A stretch of DNA of 54,148 nucleotides, from the NCBI GenBank assembly GCA_028825265.1, contig JAPKAM010000007.1:1-54148 (forward strand), written 5' to 3'. The notes under the pieces were generated by a model, which was not told the origin of the DNA, made no database searches, and saw only the letters and a list, made by a program, of their open reading frames with translations. Positions 9,056 through 18,300 of the stretch are shown here, piece by piece. The position numbers were made by a program, and so were the translations under genes. Position 1 is the first letter of the stretch, and every line of letters begins with the position of its first letter. This stretch comes from Planctomycetota bacterium (lineage in GTDB: Bacteria; Planctomycetota; UBA8108; UBA1146).

Positions 9056-10015
9056 TTACTGAAGGACCGATTTCAGTTCCTCTTCGAGGCGCGGGATCAC
9101 CTCGAACAGATCTCCGACCACGCCATAGGTGGCGACCGAGAAGATGGGCGCTCCCGCATCCTTGTTGATGGCGACGATGGTGCGAGATGAAGACATTCCG
9201 GCCAGATGCTGGATGGCTCCAGAGATTCCCACCGCGATGTACAACTTGGGACTGACGGTTTTTCCCGTCTGCCCGACTTGATCGGAATGAGGTCGCCAGC
9301 CGGCATCGACCACGGCTCGAGAAGCACCGACCGCCGCATCTAGGACGTCTGCCAGACTCTCAAGAAGCGCAAAGTTTTGCGGTTCCTTGAGACCTCGACC
9401 TCCCGAGATGATGATCTCCGCCTCGGTCAGTTCTTTCTTACCGCGACTACCCTCAACAAATGCAGTTCGCTTCAAAACAGATTTCCCGGTCGCTTCCTGA
9501 GAATCCACCGTGGCTGCATCGCGTTCGACCTGTTCACCGTAGTTGGGTCGTAGTGAGATGAATGCTGGACTGGTGATCCACTTTTGACGGTGGTGGGCCT
9601 TGCCCGCATAGATGGGGCGCTCTGTGATGAGGGAATCGTCCTCACAACTGATCGAGATGCAATCCGATGCAACGCAGGTGCCGAGGCCACCCGCGGCAAG
9701 AGCGATGAGTTCCTTGCCACTCGAGGTCGCAGAGGCGAGCACCAGATCTGCCGACTCGGAAGTGGCGACCTGAGAAAGTTCAGTGGCGAAGGCATCGCTG
9801 TGTGCGTTGGCCAGTGAATCGCCTTCGCGAACGATGATGCGGTGGGCTCCGGCGGAGAGAATCGTAGTGGAGACCTCACCAGCCCCTTCACCACAGCACA
9901 CCCCGATCACTTCACCTGAAGCTGATTCCGCCAGTAGGCGAGCGCTTCCGAGGGTCTCTAGGCTACTGGCCTTGACCTTGCCACTCGTGAACTCGATCCA
10001 GACGACAATTTTCAT
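9056..10015 (-). CDS. etfA: Electron transfer flavoprotein, alpha subunit
   Basis: The product is 319 residues, the usual size. It is the FAD-carrying subunit of the cytoplasmic ETF heterodimer, which accepts electrons from acyl-CoA dehydrogenases and similar flavoenzymes and passes them to a quinone oxidoreductase. The N-terminal half has the adenine-nucleotide hydrolase-like fold. The C-terminal FAD domain shows the family signature: GGRGL near 205, [31 protein letters not shown] near 255-275, and [11 protein letters not shown]. The ATG at 10015 has GGAGAG upstream. It lies 21 bases after etfB, in the usual etfB-etfA order. No ETF-quinone oxidoreductase or acyl-CoA dehydrogenase gene is in the window. 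Confidence 0.95.
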   Translation of the reverse strand: MKIVVWIEFTSGKVKASSLETLGSARLLAESASGEVIGVCCGEGAGEVSTTILSAGAHRIIVREGDSLANAHSDAFATELSQVATSESADLVLASATSSGKELIALAAGGLGTCVASDCISISCEDDSLITERPIYAGKAHHRQKWITSPAFISLRPNYGEQVERDAATVDSQEATGKSVLKRTAFVEGSRGKKELTEAEIIISGGRGLKEPQNFALLESLADVLDAAVGASRAVVDAGWRPHSDQVGQTGKTVSPKLYIAVGISGAIQHLAGMSSSRTIVAINKDAGAPIFSVATYGVVGDLFEVIPRLEEELKSVLQ

Positions 10016-10036
10016 GGTGACTCTCCAGGATCGTAT

Positions 10037-10786
10037 CTAGATGACCTTGGCTTCTTCACGAAGCACTCGAATCAGTTCTTTCACCGCTTCGGGACCTTCC
10101 CCAACGATTCGTCCATCGGGACGTGGAGGCGGTGGAGTGAAGGCGATCGTTTCCAGTGCCGCAGCACCGGGTTCAGGGGTGACCATCTCGATCGGCTTCT
10201 TTTTCGCCATCATGATCTCCTTCAACTTCGGATATCGAGGATCATTGAGACTTTTGTCGGCGCCGACCACGATCGGCAGTGGTCCCTCGATCACTTCGCG
10301 ACCACCTTCGACCTCTCGCTCGATGCGGACCTGATCACCCTCGATCGAGATGGCGGCAATGTCGTTGACGAATGGACGATTGAGCAAACTCGCCACAAGA
10401 GCTCCCACCTGAGCTCCTTGTGAATCGACCGACTGGCGACCGAAGAGCACCACGTCATCTCCTCGCGATTCGAGGATCGATGCGAGGGTCCGAGCGGTCT
10501 GGATCGGGTCGAGCGGCTCATCGCAACTGGCCAGCACTGCATCATCCGCACCCATTCCGAGGGCCTGTCGTAGTTCCTTGGTCGAGGACGAAGAACCGAC
10601 CGTGATGACGGTGACGCTTCCCTCACCGTGTCGCTCACGGAGGCGTAACGCCTCCTCGATGGCGTACTCGTCATACGGACTGATCACCCACTGGACTTCG
10701 GAAGTGTCGATCGACTGTCCATCCGGTGCAAAGGTGAGCCGGGTCGCCGTGTCAGGAACTCGCTTCATGCAAACTGCGATCTTCAT
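10037..10786 (-). CDS. etfB: Electron transfer flavoprotein, beta subunit
   Basis: The product is 249 residues from the ATG at 10786, which has AAGGAGGG upstream and gives the family N terminus MKIAVCMKRVPDT. A longer frame to 10846 would add 20 residues not expected for EtfB. The product forms the ETF dimer with EtfA and binds AMP. Visible family features include NPYDEYAIEEAL-like (here SPYDEYAIEEALRLRE), a VTVITVG strand, LFGRQSVDSQGAQVG, and a C-terminal stretch of SLNDPRYPKLKEIMMAKKK style that matches the EtfB recognition and anchor region. It is co-transcribed with etfA and may itself be downstream of the rluA-like gene, 72 bases away. Confidence 0.95.
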   Translation of the reverse strand: MKIAVCMKRVPDTATRLTFAPDGQSIDTSEVQWVISPYDEYAIEEALRLRERHGEGSVTVITVGSSSSTKELRQALGMGADDAVLASCDEPLDPIQTARTLASILESRGDDVVLFGRQSVDSQGAQVGALVASLLNRPFVNDIAAISIEGDQVRIEREVEGGREVIEGPLPIVVGADKSLNDPRYPKLKEIMMAKKKPIEMVTPEPGAAALETIAFTPPPPRPDGRIVGEGPEAVKELIRVLREEAKVI

Positions 10787-10858
10787 CGCCACTGCCCTCC
10801 TTGATCTCGGTCGATGGAGAAACGGACCGATCGATCGGATCGACACGTCTCCGGGGAG

Positions 10859-11932
10859 TCATCTGGTGGCACCCTGGCCCCCTTGGCAAGCGGTTCCATC
10901 GGTGGATTGGAGAGCTTTGAGGGTGGGTAATGCACCTGGATCCACCGCCAGGGCGTCCAGGATGGGCCCCATATCCGCAGCGGGGAGGCAGCGAACCTCT
11001 GTCGGTAGTTTCCAGATTGGATGCGGGAAGCGTAACTGAAAACTGTGCAGCAGCGCACGGCCCGGATGCGGGATTCCAGCCGGCAGTTGGGCACCCCGGT
11101 CGACCAGTGATTGCTCCGTCTGGCCGTAGCCGTGGTCTCCCACAATCGGATGTCCGACCACCTGCAGGTGGACTCGAATCTGATTTTGACGCCCGGTGAT
11201 GGGGCGGCACAGGAGCACTGAGATGCCGTTCTTTGAGGCCAGCAATTGGAAGCAAGTCCGAGAAGGTTTTCCCGTGGCTTCATCCGCTCGAGCGAGACGA
11301 TGATCCCTCTGACGGCTGCGGTCGATGTGGGCGGAGACTCCTACATTCACCTCGAAGGTGGATGAATCCGGAACTCCTTCGACGATGGCCAGGTAAGATT
11401 TCTGAACCCTGTTCGCCTCGAAGTCGTTTTGCAAGATTCGCCTCGCCTGTACCGTCTTGGCCAGCAGCAGCAGGCCCGAGGTGTCTCGGTCGAGGCGGTG
11501 GCACAGACGGTGGGTGACTTTGCGGATCGACCGATCATTCAACTCTCGCCATTGTCGGTGGAGACCATCGACGACGGTCCCGACATGGGTCTTTCCGACT
11601 GGGTGGACCAGCATTCCGGTCGGTTTCTCGATCGCCAGTAGCCATGGATCTTCCATCAACACCGGCAGTTTCGGAGGGGTGGACTCGGTGGTGGTCGCGG
11701 TTCCGAGTCTCACTTCCACCTCATCGCCACGGCCGACTCGGGTCGAGGCACGGGCCGGGTCGCCGTTGAGTCGGACCCGCCCGAGGGAGATCAATTTCTG
11801 GATTTTGGTGCGAGAACTCCAACCCAGTTGCGCCTGCAACCACAGATCGAGGCGGCTACGCTGGTGCTGTCGGACCCGAAATCGAGCCGATTCCGGTGGC
11901 CGGGAGAGGTCTCTTCCTGGTGTCAGAACCAA
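10859..11932 (-). CDS. RluA-family rRNA/tRNA pseudouridine synthase
   Basis: The product is 357 residues. The N-terminal S4 RNA-binding domain (about residues 27-85, QKLISLGRVRLNG) is followed by the pseudouridine synthase domain, which holds the catalytic Asp in HRLDRDTSGLLLLAKT and a late GRQNQIRVHL motif. The enzyme isomerises uridine to pseudouridine in structured RNA. S4 plus this motif fits the RluC/RluD subgroup, but the exact target base cannot be read from sequence. The start is TTG at 11932 with an AGGGAG five bases upstream; no ATG precedes the S4 domain. The C-terminal 40 residues are longer than in minimal family members and lack a recognised domain. Confidence 0.88.
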   Translation of the reverse strand: MVLTPGRDLSRPPESARFRVRQHQRSRLDLWLQAQLGWSSRTKIQKLISLGRVRLNGDPARASTRVGRGDEVEVRLGTATTTESTPPKLPVLMEDPWLLAIEKPTGMLVHPVGKTHVGTVVDGLHRQWRELNDRSIRKVTHRLCHRLDRDTSGLLLLAKTVQARRILQNDFEANRVQKSYLAIVEGVPDSSTFEVNVGVSAHIDRSRQRDHRLARADEATGKPSRTCFQLLASKNGISVLLCRPITGRQNQIRVHLQVVGHPIVGDHGYGQTEQSLVDRGAQLPAGIPHPGRALLHSFQLRFPHPIWKLPTEVRCLPAADMGPILDALAVDPGALPTLKALQSTDGTACQGGQGATR

Positions 11933-12084
11933 TTCTACTCCCTGCTACCGGGCGACTGGAAAGCCGGGGTTTCCCGGCTCAAGCAGCGACTAGGGGGGTC
12001 TTGTCCGATGAACCCGGGACTGCCCAGCGCCTGGCTCCCTATCCTAGGGCACGGGAGTCTTCGCATCAGCGATTTCGGGCAGAC

Positions 12085-12113
12085 TTGACCATCGCTCCAT
12101 CGATCCCTACCAT
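12085..12113 (+). promoter_or_regulatory. Putative sigma-70 promoter of accBC
   Basis: TTGACC at 12085-12090 and TACCAT at 12108-12113 are separated by 17 bases, matching the vegetative -35/-10 pattern at 4 or 5 of 6 positions each. Transcription would begin near 12120, leaving a leader of about 70 bases before the accB GTG. Confidence 0.45.
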
Positions 12114-12145
12114 CCGCAGTTCGGATCAGTGACCCCCTTTCACCC

Positions 12146-12169
12146 GGATCCTCTGTCGCCAGAGGATCC
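12146..12169 (+). promoter_or_regulatory. Perfect hairpin in the accB leader
   Basis: GGATCCTCTG and CAGAGGATCC form a perfect 10-bp stem with the loop TCGC, ending 22 bases before the accB start. No T-run follows, so it is not a standard terminator. It could stabilise the mRNA or act as a leader element (inference). Confidence 0.5.
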
Positions 12170-12191
12170 ATAGCGCGACCGGACGGAACCA

Positions 12192-12644
12192 GTGGAGACC
12201 TCACGCCTCAAGGAACTGATCGAATTGATGGATCGCAACCAGCTCGAGGAGTTGGAAGTGGTCGAGGGAGACCATCGCATCCGCCTGCGGAAACGACCAG
12301 AGAGGGTCCGGGAGGTGGTCTCGATGACTGCGGTCCCGACCCCCACTGGCAGCGCCGTACCGACCTCGGTGGAGACCACTGGAAGTGTCGTTGAACCTGC
12401 CATGGATCCTGCGAAAGTGATCCAGTCGCCGATGGTCGGAACCTTTTATCGTTCTCCGGGACCCGACGCGGAAGCCTTCGTCGACGTGGGGGATCAGGTT
12501 CAGGAGGGACAGGTGCTGTGCATTGTGGAAGCGATGAAGGTGATGAACGAGGTCAAGGCAGATCGAGCTGGTGTCGTCGATTCCGTGCTACTCGAGGATG
12601 GGAATCCCGTCGAGTTTGGGCAACCCCTGTTTCTTTTCTCCTGA
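12192..12644 (+). CDS. accB: Biotin carboxyl carrier protein of acetyl-CoA carboxylase
   Basis: The product is 150 residues, the family's normal length. It carries the covalently bound biotin that shuttles carboxyl groups from biotin carboxylase to the carboxyltransferase in the first committed step of fatty acid synthesis. The N-terminal part is helical and charged, a Pro/Thr/Val linker covers about 48-68, and the biotinyl domain occupies 74-150. The biotinylated lysine is K116 in EAMKVMNEV, a small variant of the usual EAMKLMNEI. The start is GTG at 12192; the ribosome site is weak (GGACGG). accC follows after 15 bases. accA and accD are not in the window. Confidence 0.95.
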   Translation: METSRLKELIELMDRNQLEELEVVEGDHRIRLRKRPERVREVVSMTAVPTPTGSAVPTSVETTGSVVEPAMDPAKVIQSPMVGTFYRSPGPDAEAFVDVGDQVQEGQVLCIVEAMKVMNEVKADRAGVVDSVLLEDGNPVEFGQPLFLFS

Positions 12645-12659
12645 GATCGAGTTCATCCG

Positions 12660-14012
12660 ATGAAACCATTCTCACGAATCCTGATCGCCAATCGCGGAGA
12701 GATCGCTCTGCGGATCATCCGGGCGTGTCGAGAACTAGGCATCGAGACGGTTGTGGTTTACTCGGAGGCGGATCGGGGTGCCGCGTACCTCGATCAGGCG
12801 GATGAAAAGATCTGCATCGGCCCAGCAGCCAGCGCTCATTCCTATCTCGATATTTCCAAGATCATCGCAGCCGCAGAGATCACCAACGTGGAAGCGATCC
12901 ATCCCGGTTATGGATTTCTTTCCGAGAACCCCCAGTTCGCCGAGATTTGCCAGTCTTGCAATCTCCAGTTCATCGGTCCGACGGTCGAGAATATTCGCCA
13001 GTTGGGCGACAAGGCCGCCGCTAGGGAACTGGCGAAGCAAGTCGGGGTTCCGGTGGTTCCCGGTTCCCCAGGCGTGATCGCCGATGAGCAAGATGCGCTG
13101 GTGGTGGCCAGGGAGATCGGATTTCCGGTTCTGATCAAGGCGGTCGCCGGTGGCGGCGGCAGGGGCATGCGGGTCGCACGGGACGAATCCTCCTTTGGAC
13201 AGGCGTTTCAGGCTGCCGGCAGTGAGGCGGAAGTGGCTTTTAAAAATTCCGACGTCTACATCGAGAAATACATCGATAAACCTCGTCATATCGAAATCCA
13301 GGTGATGGCGGATTCTTACGGCAGTGTCATTCATCTGGGGGAGCGAGATTGCTCGCTCCAGCGGCGTCACCAAAAGTTACTGGAAGAAAGTCCTTCTCCC
13401 GCGGTCGATGAAGATCTTCGTGAGCGGATGGGGAAGTGCGCCATCGACCTGACCCACGCCGCAAATTACCGCGGTGCAGGTACCATCGAGTTCCTCCTCG
13501 ATCCCGATGGGAACTTCTACTTCATCGAGATGAATACCAGAATCCAGGTCGAACATCCGGTCACCGAGATGGTCACAGGAATCGATCTGGTACAGGAACA
13601 AATCCGCGTGGCGGGGGGGGCTCCACTTCGTTATCGCCAGGAAGATGTGCGGATCCAGGGGCATTGCATCGAATGCAGGATCAATGCCGAAGATCCCGCC
13701 AATGGCTTTGCACCCTCACCGGGGAGAATCGGTAAATTCAGGGTTCCGGGAGGAATGGGGGTTCGTTTAGATTCCCATATTTATTCCGGCTATACCGTCC
13801 CCAGCACCTACGATTCACTGCTAGGGAAGCTCATCGTGCACCGCGAAAGCCGTGAAGAGGCGATCCTAACCATGCGCAGGGCTCTCGATGAGTTCGTGAT
13901 CGAGGGGGTCCATACCACCATCCCCTTCTATCGGGAGGTTCTGAAGCACTTCCATTTCGTCAAGGGCAATCTCGATACAGGGTTCATCGAAGAATACATG
14001 ATCGACGCCTGA
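12660..14012 (+). CDS. accC: Biotin carboxylase subunit of acetyl-CoA carboxylase
   Basis: The product is 450 residues, full length. This ATP-grasp enzyme carboxylates the biotin on AccB using bicarbonate and ATP. The N-terminal Rossmann-like domain starts with [15 protein letters not shown]. The glycine-rich ATP loop (GGGGRGMRV) is near 165-173, [14 protein letters not shown] is near 200-215, and the catalytic/bicarbonate region [14 protein letters not shown] is near 290-303. Biotin carboxylase C-terminal motifs such as [13 protein letters not shown] follow. All motifs are intact. The ATG at 12660 is the only sensible start. It forms an operon with accB; I see no clear terminator after it. 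Confidence 0.96.
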   Translation: MKPFSRILIANRGEIALRIIRACRELGIETVVVYSEADRGAAYLDQADEKICIGPAASAHSYLDISKIIAAAEITNVEAIHPGYGFLSENPQFAEICQSCNLQFIGPTVENIRQLGDKAAARELAKQVGVPVVPGSPGVIADEQDALVVAREIGFPVLIKAVAGGGGRGMRVARDESSFGQAFQAAGSEAEVAFKNSDVYIEKYIDKPRHIEIQVMADSYGSVIHLGERDCSLQRRHQKLLEESPSPAVDEDLRERMGKCAIDLTHAANYRGAGTIEFLLDPDGNFYFIEMNTRIQVEHPVTEMVTGIDLVQEQIRVAGGAPLRYRQEDVRIQGHCIECRINAEDPANGFAPSPGRIGKFRVPGGMGVRLDSHIYSGYTVPSTYDSLLGKLIVHRESREEAILTMRRALDEFVIEGVHTTIPFYREVLKHFHFVKGNLDTGFIEEYMIDA

Positions 14013-14224
14013 TGGCCTGAGCCTGTCGGGGCCGGGCCCAAGCGAATGGCGACGGTGTTCGCTGGAGGATTCGGTGCATCCCCATTCGCTGTGGGGGCTT
14101 GCCTCTTCGATCTGCTCAGTCACAATGAGAAGCCTGCACGGCCAACAGCCGGGCATGCACCTGCCAGTGCGGAATCCGTCCCAGATTCTGCGGCGGTGCA
14201 GTTCTCTCGGAAGGGAATACCAGA
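14013..14224. other. Spacer between accC and the pseudopilin operon
   Basis: No gene is visible in these 212 bases. The 9-base sequence AGCGAATGG near 14040 is repeated inverted as CCATTCGCT about 40 bases later, which could form a large-loop hairpin. No clear -35/-10 pair for the pseudopilin operon was found. A GGAAGGGA just upstream of 14225 is the ribosome site of the first pseudopilin. Confidence 0.3.
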
Positions 14225-14905
14225 ATGCACTTTAATTTCATCCCCATCAGTGGTGGGGGCCGTGGCCATAATGAACCCGGGTCGGAATCCACCTCCCGCA
14301 CCGCTTCTCGTGCCGCTCCTTATGCCACTGGATTCACACTGATCGAATTGATGATCGTGGTTTCCATTATCGCCGTCCTGGCAACGCTTGTGACCAAGAT
14401 GATCCAGGTCGCTCAGGCCAAGGCTGCGGAAGCTCAGGCGACCACCACCATCGCGACCCTCAAGAATGCCATCGAATCGTTCAATCGAGATGAAGGGGTC
14501 TATCCTGGGTGGTCACTCGAGGTGGATGATCCCGAAGAGTTCAACGGATTCCCCGCGTTGTACGAAGGAATTGCAGGTGAACGCCCACCCAATGGGAAAG
14601 GCGGGAAGAACTCACCATACACCGAATTTGACAACTCGATGATCGTCGTGGTGGATGAAGATTTCGAGGACGAGTTCAAGGAGGCGGGCCGATCGATATT
14701 CGACTCCGATGTCGACAAGTTCTACTTGGATCCCTGGCAAGAGCCATACATCTACCGTGAGAATCGCTCGAAGCGATCCAAGGAGGAATGGATGATCCGC
14801 AGGTCAGGATTTGATCTCTGGTCGGCGGGCCCCGATAGCGTGAATGACGCATGGTACGGAGTTTCCGAAGAAGGTGAGGAATACGATGACATCGGTAACT
14901 GGTAA
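14225..14905 (+). CDS. gspG: GspG-like major pseudopilin
   Basis: The product is 226 residues. It has a type IV prepilin leader cleaved after G36, with mature N terminus FTLIELMIVVSI carrying the essential Glu at +5 and a long hydrophobic helix. The C-terminal region matches the calcium-binding end of GspG: DPWQEPYIYR, then FDLWSAGPDS, then DDIGNW as the last residues. GspG builds the type II secretion pseudopilus. The 36-residue leader is much longer than the usual 6-15; no in-frame start lies closer. A GGAAGGGA lies about nine bases before the ATG. It begins a five-gene cluster of pilin-like proteins; the secretin, ATPase and inner-membrane platform genes are not in the window. Confidence 0.88.
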   Translation: MHFNFIPISGGGRGHNEPGSESTSRTASRAAPYATGFTLIELMIVVSIIAVLATLVTKMIQVAQAKAAEAQATTTIATLKNAIESFNRDEGVYPGWSLEVDDPEEFNGFPALYEGIAGERPPNGKGGKNSPYTEFDNSMIVVVDEDFEDEFKEAGRSIFDSDVDKFYLDPWQEPYIYRENRSKRSKEEWMIRRSGFDLWSAGPDSVNDAWYGVSEEGEEYDDIGNW

Positions 14906-15605
14906 TCTGCAAATGACATCGATTCGCTCTGGCGAATCGCAATCCGCGGGATTTACCATGGTCGAGTTGCTGGTCACCATCTCCCTCATTGTTTTTCTGA
15001 TGTCAATGCTCGCAGTGGGAGCCGGCAAGTACCTCGAAACTGCATCCGTCGCCAGGACAGAGGCTTTGATTGCCCGCGTCAGCCTGCTGATCGATTCTTA
15101 CCACTCCAAGGTCGGGGCCTTCCCCACTGATGGACTTGACGGAAACGATCTGATCACCACCGATGGCTCCTTTTTGACCGGCGGCGCGGCGTTGACCTAC
15201 ACCTTGACCCAACCTCTAATTCTGACTCGTACCATGAGTAATGGCGAGATCAGGATTGTCGGAGACGAACCTCCAATGGGAGATTTCCGAAGTGACGAAC
15301 TCTCACCACCCTCGGATGGCGATACCGAGGCTCGTCAACTTCTGGACGCATGGGCAGAGCCTATTCATTATGACGATGTCTCTGCCGGAGAAAAAAGTTA
15401 CAGCCCGCAAAGTGATGGAGAATCACATCTCGATTGGGATGATGAAGAGTCGGTTCATTCTGAAGATCCACGGGATGTAGGCGAAGCAACCATCGGAACT
15501 GGTCCTCAGAACATCAAGCAGTTTGATATCTGGAGTCACGGCTCATCGGGGCACACTACTGATGAACTCTATGATGATTTGATTTCTAACTGGGAGAAGG
15601 ATTAG
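14886..15605 (+). CDS. Second GspG-like pseudopilin
   Basis: The product is 239 residues. The prepilin leader is 22 residues, ending SQSAG, and the mature N terminus FTMVELLVTISL has Glu at +5. The C-terminal half echoes GspG (LLDAWAEPIHYDD, FDIWSHGSSG, DDLISNW) but carries a long acidic Ser/Asp/Glu-rich insert around residues 150-200 and lacks the full calcium site. The chosen ATG at 14886 has GTGAGG six to seven bases upstream and overlaps the previous gene by 20 bases. ATG 14844 would give an overlong leader, and ATG 14913 has a poor ribosome site. It probably arose as a duplicate of the first gene that became a specialised minor pilin (inference). Confidence 0.82.
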   Translation: MTSVTGNLQMTSIRSGESQSAGFTMVELLVTISLIVFLMSMLAVGAGKYLETASVARTEALIARVSLLIDSYHSKVGAFPTDGLDGNDLITTDGSFLTGGAALTYTLTQPLILTRTMSNGEIRIVGDEPPMGDFRSDELSPPSDGDTEARQLLDAWAEPIHYDDVSAGEKSYSPQSDGESHLDWDDEESVHSEDPRDVGEATIGTGPQNIKQFDIWSHGSSGHTTDELYDDLISNWEKD

Positions 15606-15607
15606 TG

Positions 15608-16237
15608 ATGGCGATGAAACTCTCTCAAGAACGATCTAAATCAGGATTTACGCTGGTCGAGATGATCGTCACCATCGGCATCATCATCATGGTTGCGGGT
15701 TTCATTGCTCCAGCAGTCTCAGCCATCTTTCAGGATCGTCGCATCGAGAATGCCGCTTCCGTCATCGTGACCGCGTTTAACGAGGCAAGAAACAGTGCGG
15801 TGACCAAGAAACAGGAGCACTCGGTGGTATTTCTGAAATCAGGAATCCGTTTGTACGCGCATCCCAAGGGCAAGAAAGAGGGCGGATTCATCGGCGGATT
15901 ACGCTCACTCAATGTCGGCGATAGCGACCACATTACCTACGAGGTTCTGAGCTCGGATACCAGCGTCGAGGAGATGCCGGTAGAACTGCAGTCCCAGAGA
16001 GAAGAAAAGCGGACAGAGCACTGGAAGCCAGGGCGTGAAGATATCGTCATCAAATTGCGCAAGGATGGCACCATCGATTTTGGGAAACTCGATGACATTC
16101 CCAGTTACCGCTTTCAATCCGATCCTCCAACCGGTGGTGATCTGATCCTTCATCAGAAGGGTTCGAGGGCCGCCTGTTACATCGATATTCGTCCCACCGG
16201 TCGGGTCGTGAGTAAGGTCGGAGAGGAGGGGTCCTGA
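15608..16237 (+). CDS. GspH/FimT-like minor pseudopilin
   Basis: The product is 209 residues. The leader MAMKLSQERSKSG-type is followed by FTLVEMIVTIGI with Glu at +5. A helix then leads into ENAASVIVTAFNEARNSAVTKKQ, which resembles GspH/FimT proteins (A...L...R..A), with a beta-rich C terminus. The start is placed at ATG 15608 because AAGGA lies about seven bases upstream; a GTG at 15605 overlaps the previous stop and an ATG at 15614 is also possible. The gene ends in a TGATG overlap with the next one, a sign of translational coupling. Confidence 0.8.
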   Translation: MAMKLSQERSKSGFTLVEMIVTIGIIIMVAGFIAPAVSAIFQDRRIENAASVIVTAFNEARNSAVTKKQEHSVVFLKSGIRLYAHPKGKKEGGFIGGLRSLNVGDSDHITYEVLSSDTSVEEMPVELQSQREEKRTEHWKPGREDIVIKLRKDGTIDFGKLDDIPSYRFQSDPPTGGDLILHQKGSRAACYIDIRPTGRVVSKVGEEGS

Positions 16238-17085
16238 TGCGCCAGGGAACCGAAGATAAAGGATTCACCATCCTGGAAATTCTGCTCGCTGTGGTGATCT
16301 TGACGGTCGGACTGCTGGGATTACTGGCGGTATTTCCGGTTGCGATGCGATCGGGAAAACAGGCGGTAGAGACCACCAACGCAGTCATCATCACCCATTC
16401 CGTGGAGCAGGCGATTCGAGAGGGTTTGAGGGAACGCAAAAGACAGAGCCCTGATGGGAAGTGGACCTACTTCATCTTCAGTCATGATGGTGTTGTCGAT
16501 CCGTTACCGACGAGCATCAAGGATGCTCGTACTGATGGAGATTACTACATTCTCTTGCCGAGTCCTGACCCGGATCGGAAATCCGCACTGAACCGGGCCG
16601 ATTTCTACGAGCGAGGTCAGATCTTCATCTTCCCTGAATCAGATGGAACCACCTGGGAGGTCGAAGATGTGGGAGGATTCCGCACGGTCGAGGACGAAAC
16701 CTCTGATAAACGGGCCAATGGTCGAGGCAATCCCACCAATGCCGATGATGATGGAGACGACCGAAAGGTCACGAACCGATTCGAAGAATACGAGACCTAT
16801 GATGTGCGAAGAGTCTATCGATTGAGTAACAACTTCTTCGATGCTGAGTGGGCGGAAAATTACGACGTCAGCGATGATGATCCCATCTCTCAGTACTCTT
16901 TCGCATTCTCCATCCGTCCTGCCAGGCAGGATGGAAGCCTGGATTTTAACTACCCAACCGATTCCAGAATCATACCGGCAGGTGATCTGTACGAGGTGGA
17001 TATCCTCGTATTCCGTGCCTTCAGGGAAGGAACCACCAGTGCGGATAATCCGATTTACGAAACTCAGATCCTTGTCCATCGATGA
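16237..17085 (+). CDS. GspI/PilV-like minor pseudopilin
   Basis: The product is 282 residues. It has a short 9-residue leader (MRQGTEDKG) and a mature N terminus FTILEILLAVVIL with Glu at +5, followed by TVGLLGLLAVFPVAMRSGKQ, a run common in PilV/GspI-type minor pilins. The C-terminal domain is longer than classical GspI (about 120 residues) and rich in acidic residues. The start ATG overlaps the preceding TGA as TGATG and has a strong GGAGAGGAGG. The predicted role is assembly of a pseudopilus tip with its cluster partners. Confidence 0.82.
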   Translation: MRQGTEDKGFTILEILLAVVILTVGLLGLLAVFPVAMRSGKQAVETTNAVIITHSVEQAIREGLRERKRQSPDGKWTYFIFSHDGVVDPLPTSIKDARTDGDYYILLPSPDPDRKSALNRADFYERGQIFIFPESDGTTWEVEDVGGFRTVEDETSDKRANGRGNPTNADDDGDDRKVTNRFEEYETYDVRRVYRLSNNFFDAEWAENYDVSDDDPISQYSFAFSIRPARQDGSLDFNYPTDSRIIPAGDLYEVDILVFRAFREGTTSADNPIYETQILVHR

Positions 17086-18286
17086 GTCACAGCCGCTCCC
17101 CAAGGAGGAAGGCTTTACACTTCTCGAACTGCTCGTGGCCTTGACCCTGGCTGCGATCATCTCACTGATCATCTCGCAGGTGGGGACCGACTCCCAGAGG
17201 ATGTACGACTCCACCATCACAACTGTGGAAACCTATCAGAAGTTTCGATATGCGCTCGACGACATCAATGAAAACCTGTCGAAGATGGTCCCGACCGCTT
17301 CCCTGGAGTTCTACCAGGACCAGGGGCGTTCGACGGGATACTGGGATGAGGGGGAGGAACTCAATGATCAGGACGTGGGCCCGAACCTCGAGGGCGGTGT
17401 TCGTAACAAGTACGACGAGGCCGCCACAGTGTTCGAACGGAAGTACAATCTCGCCGAGGACAGACCTGATGAACCGACAGAGCACTGGAACGACTCCATC
17501 TACTTCAAAGCGGCAGTGGATGTGGAAGGGTCGATTCGATTGGCCAATGTCGAGTACTTCCTTGCCGATCCTCGAAAACTCGAGCTGAATAGGAATGATG
17601 GGAAAATAGATGCCGATGAAGAACTCAGTTACGCCGACAGCCGATCGTTGGTGCTTCTGAAGTCGGTGCGGTACGTCGATTTGGGAATCAATAACTATCG
17701 ATCTACCGAAGTTCGCGTCCGCAAGAAAATCATCGAGTTATGCTCCAATGTCACTGACCTGCGTATCGAATACTTCTACGACAATCAGTTCGACAACAAG
17801 TCGGGAGGGTTCATGAGCCCCTCAGTTGAGATCACCCCGGAACTGGTGGTTTCCGAGGACCGTAACTTGCGTCGCAGGAACGGAACTCTGGCCAAGAGAT
17901 TTCTCTACGGTGGATTCCTGTCGACCGATCGTACCAATGCTCGTGCAGGAATCCGCAATTTGACCACCGGCGAGAACGTCCCGGTGCAGTTCAATTACTC
18001 CAGGACCAAGGTCAAGTTTTCTCAGTTGCGTCCCGGCGACAAGCTGTATATCTGGAGCGATGGAGGAAGTTCATTCCCGTCCAAAGAATTCACCATGTTG
18101 TACAACGCGGATGGAAGATTGTTCCTGAAGGAACCGATCCCTTCCAGCAAGTGGGATCAGGATCCGGGAGGATTGCGTTATCGAGCGGCCTACGTGCCAC
18201 CCGCCTTCAGGATCTCGGTTCGGGTACTCAACGAGAAGCAGACTGAGCCGAGAACTCTGACGATGGTGGTCCGAACCAACGGTTAG
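17072..18286 (+). CDS. GspJ/PilW-like minor pseudopilin
   Basis: The product is 404 residues if translation starts at TTG 17072. Leader residues SIDESQPLPKEEG precede FTLLELLVALTLA with Glu at +5. This start overlaps the previous gene by 14 bases. The reading frame is open further upstream to 16841, but the pilin leader fixes the start near here. Its ribosome site is weak, so coupling to the upstream gene is likely. The size, the large acidic beta-rich C-terminal domain and the late gene position fit a GspJ/PilW-like tip protein. No GspK follows. Transcription ends at the strong hairpin at 18301-18337. Confidence 0.78.
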   Translation: MSIDESQPLPKEEGFTLLELLVALTLAAIISLIISQVGTDSQRMYDSTITTVETYQKFRYALDDINENLSKMVPTASLEFYQDQGRSTGYWDEGEELNDQDVGPNLEGGVRNKYDEAATVFERKYNLAEDRPDEPTEHWNDSIYFKAAVDVEGSIRLANVEYFLADPRKLELNRNDGKIDADEELSYADSRSLVLLKSVRYVDLGINNYRSTEVRVRKKIIELCSNVTDLRIEYFYDNQFDNKSGGFMSPSVEITPELVVSEDRNLRRRNGTLAKRFLYGGFLSTDRTNARAGIRNLTTGENVPVQFNYSRTKVKFSQLRPGDKLYIWSDGGSSFPSKEFTMLYNADGRLFLKEPIPSSKWDQDPGGLRYRAAYVPPAFRISVRVLNEKQTEPRTLTMVVRTNG

Positions 18287-18300
18287 ACATACCAATAAAA

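Larger units (their letters stand above)
11933..12191. promoter_or_regulatory. Divergent intergenic region between rluA-like gene and accB
   Basis: This stretch separates two divergently transcribed genes and should hold both promoters. On the plus strand there is a plausible sigma-70 promoter (separate entry) and a 5-prime leader hairpin at 12146-12169. A perfect 7-bp hairpin with a GTTT loop (11962-11979) falls in the leader of the minus-strand gene. I see no open reading frame worth calling. Confidence 0.5.
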
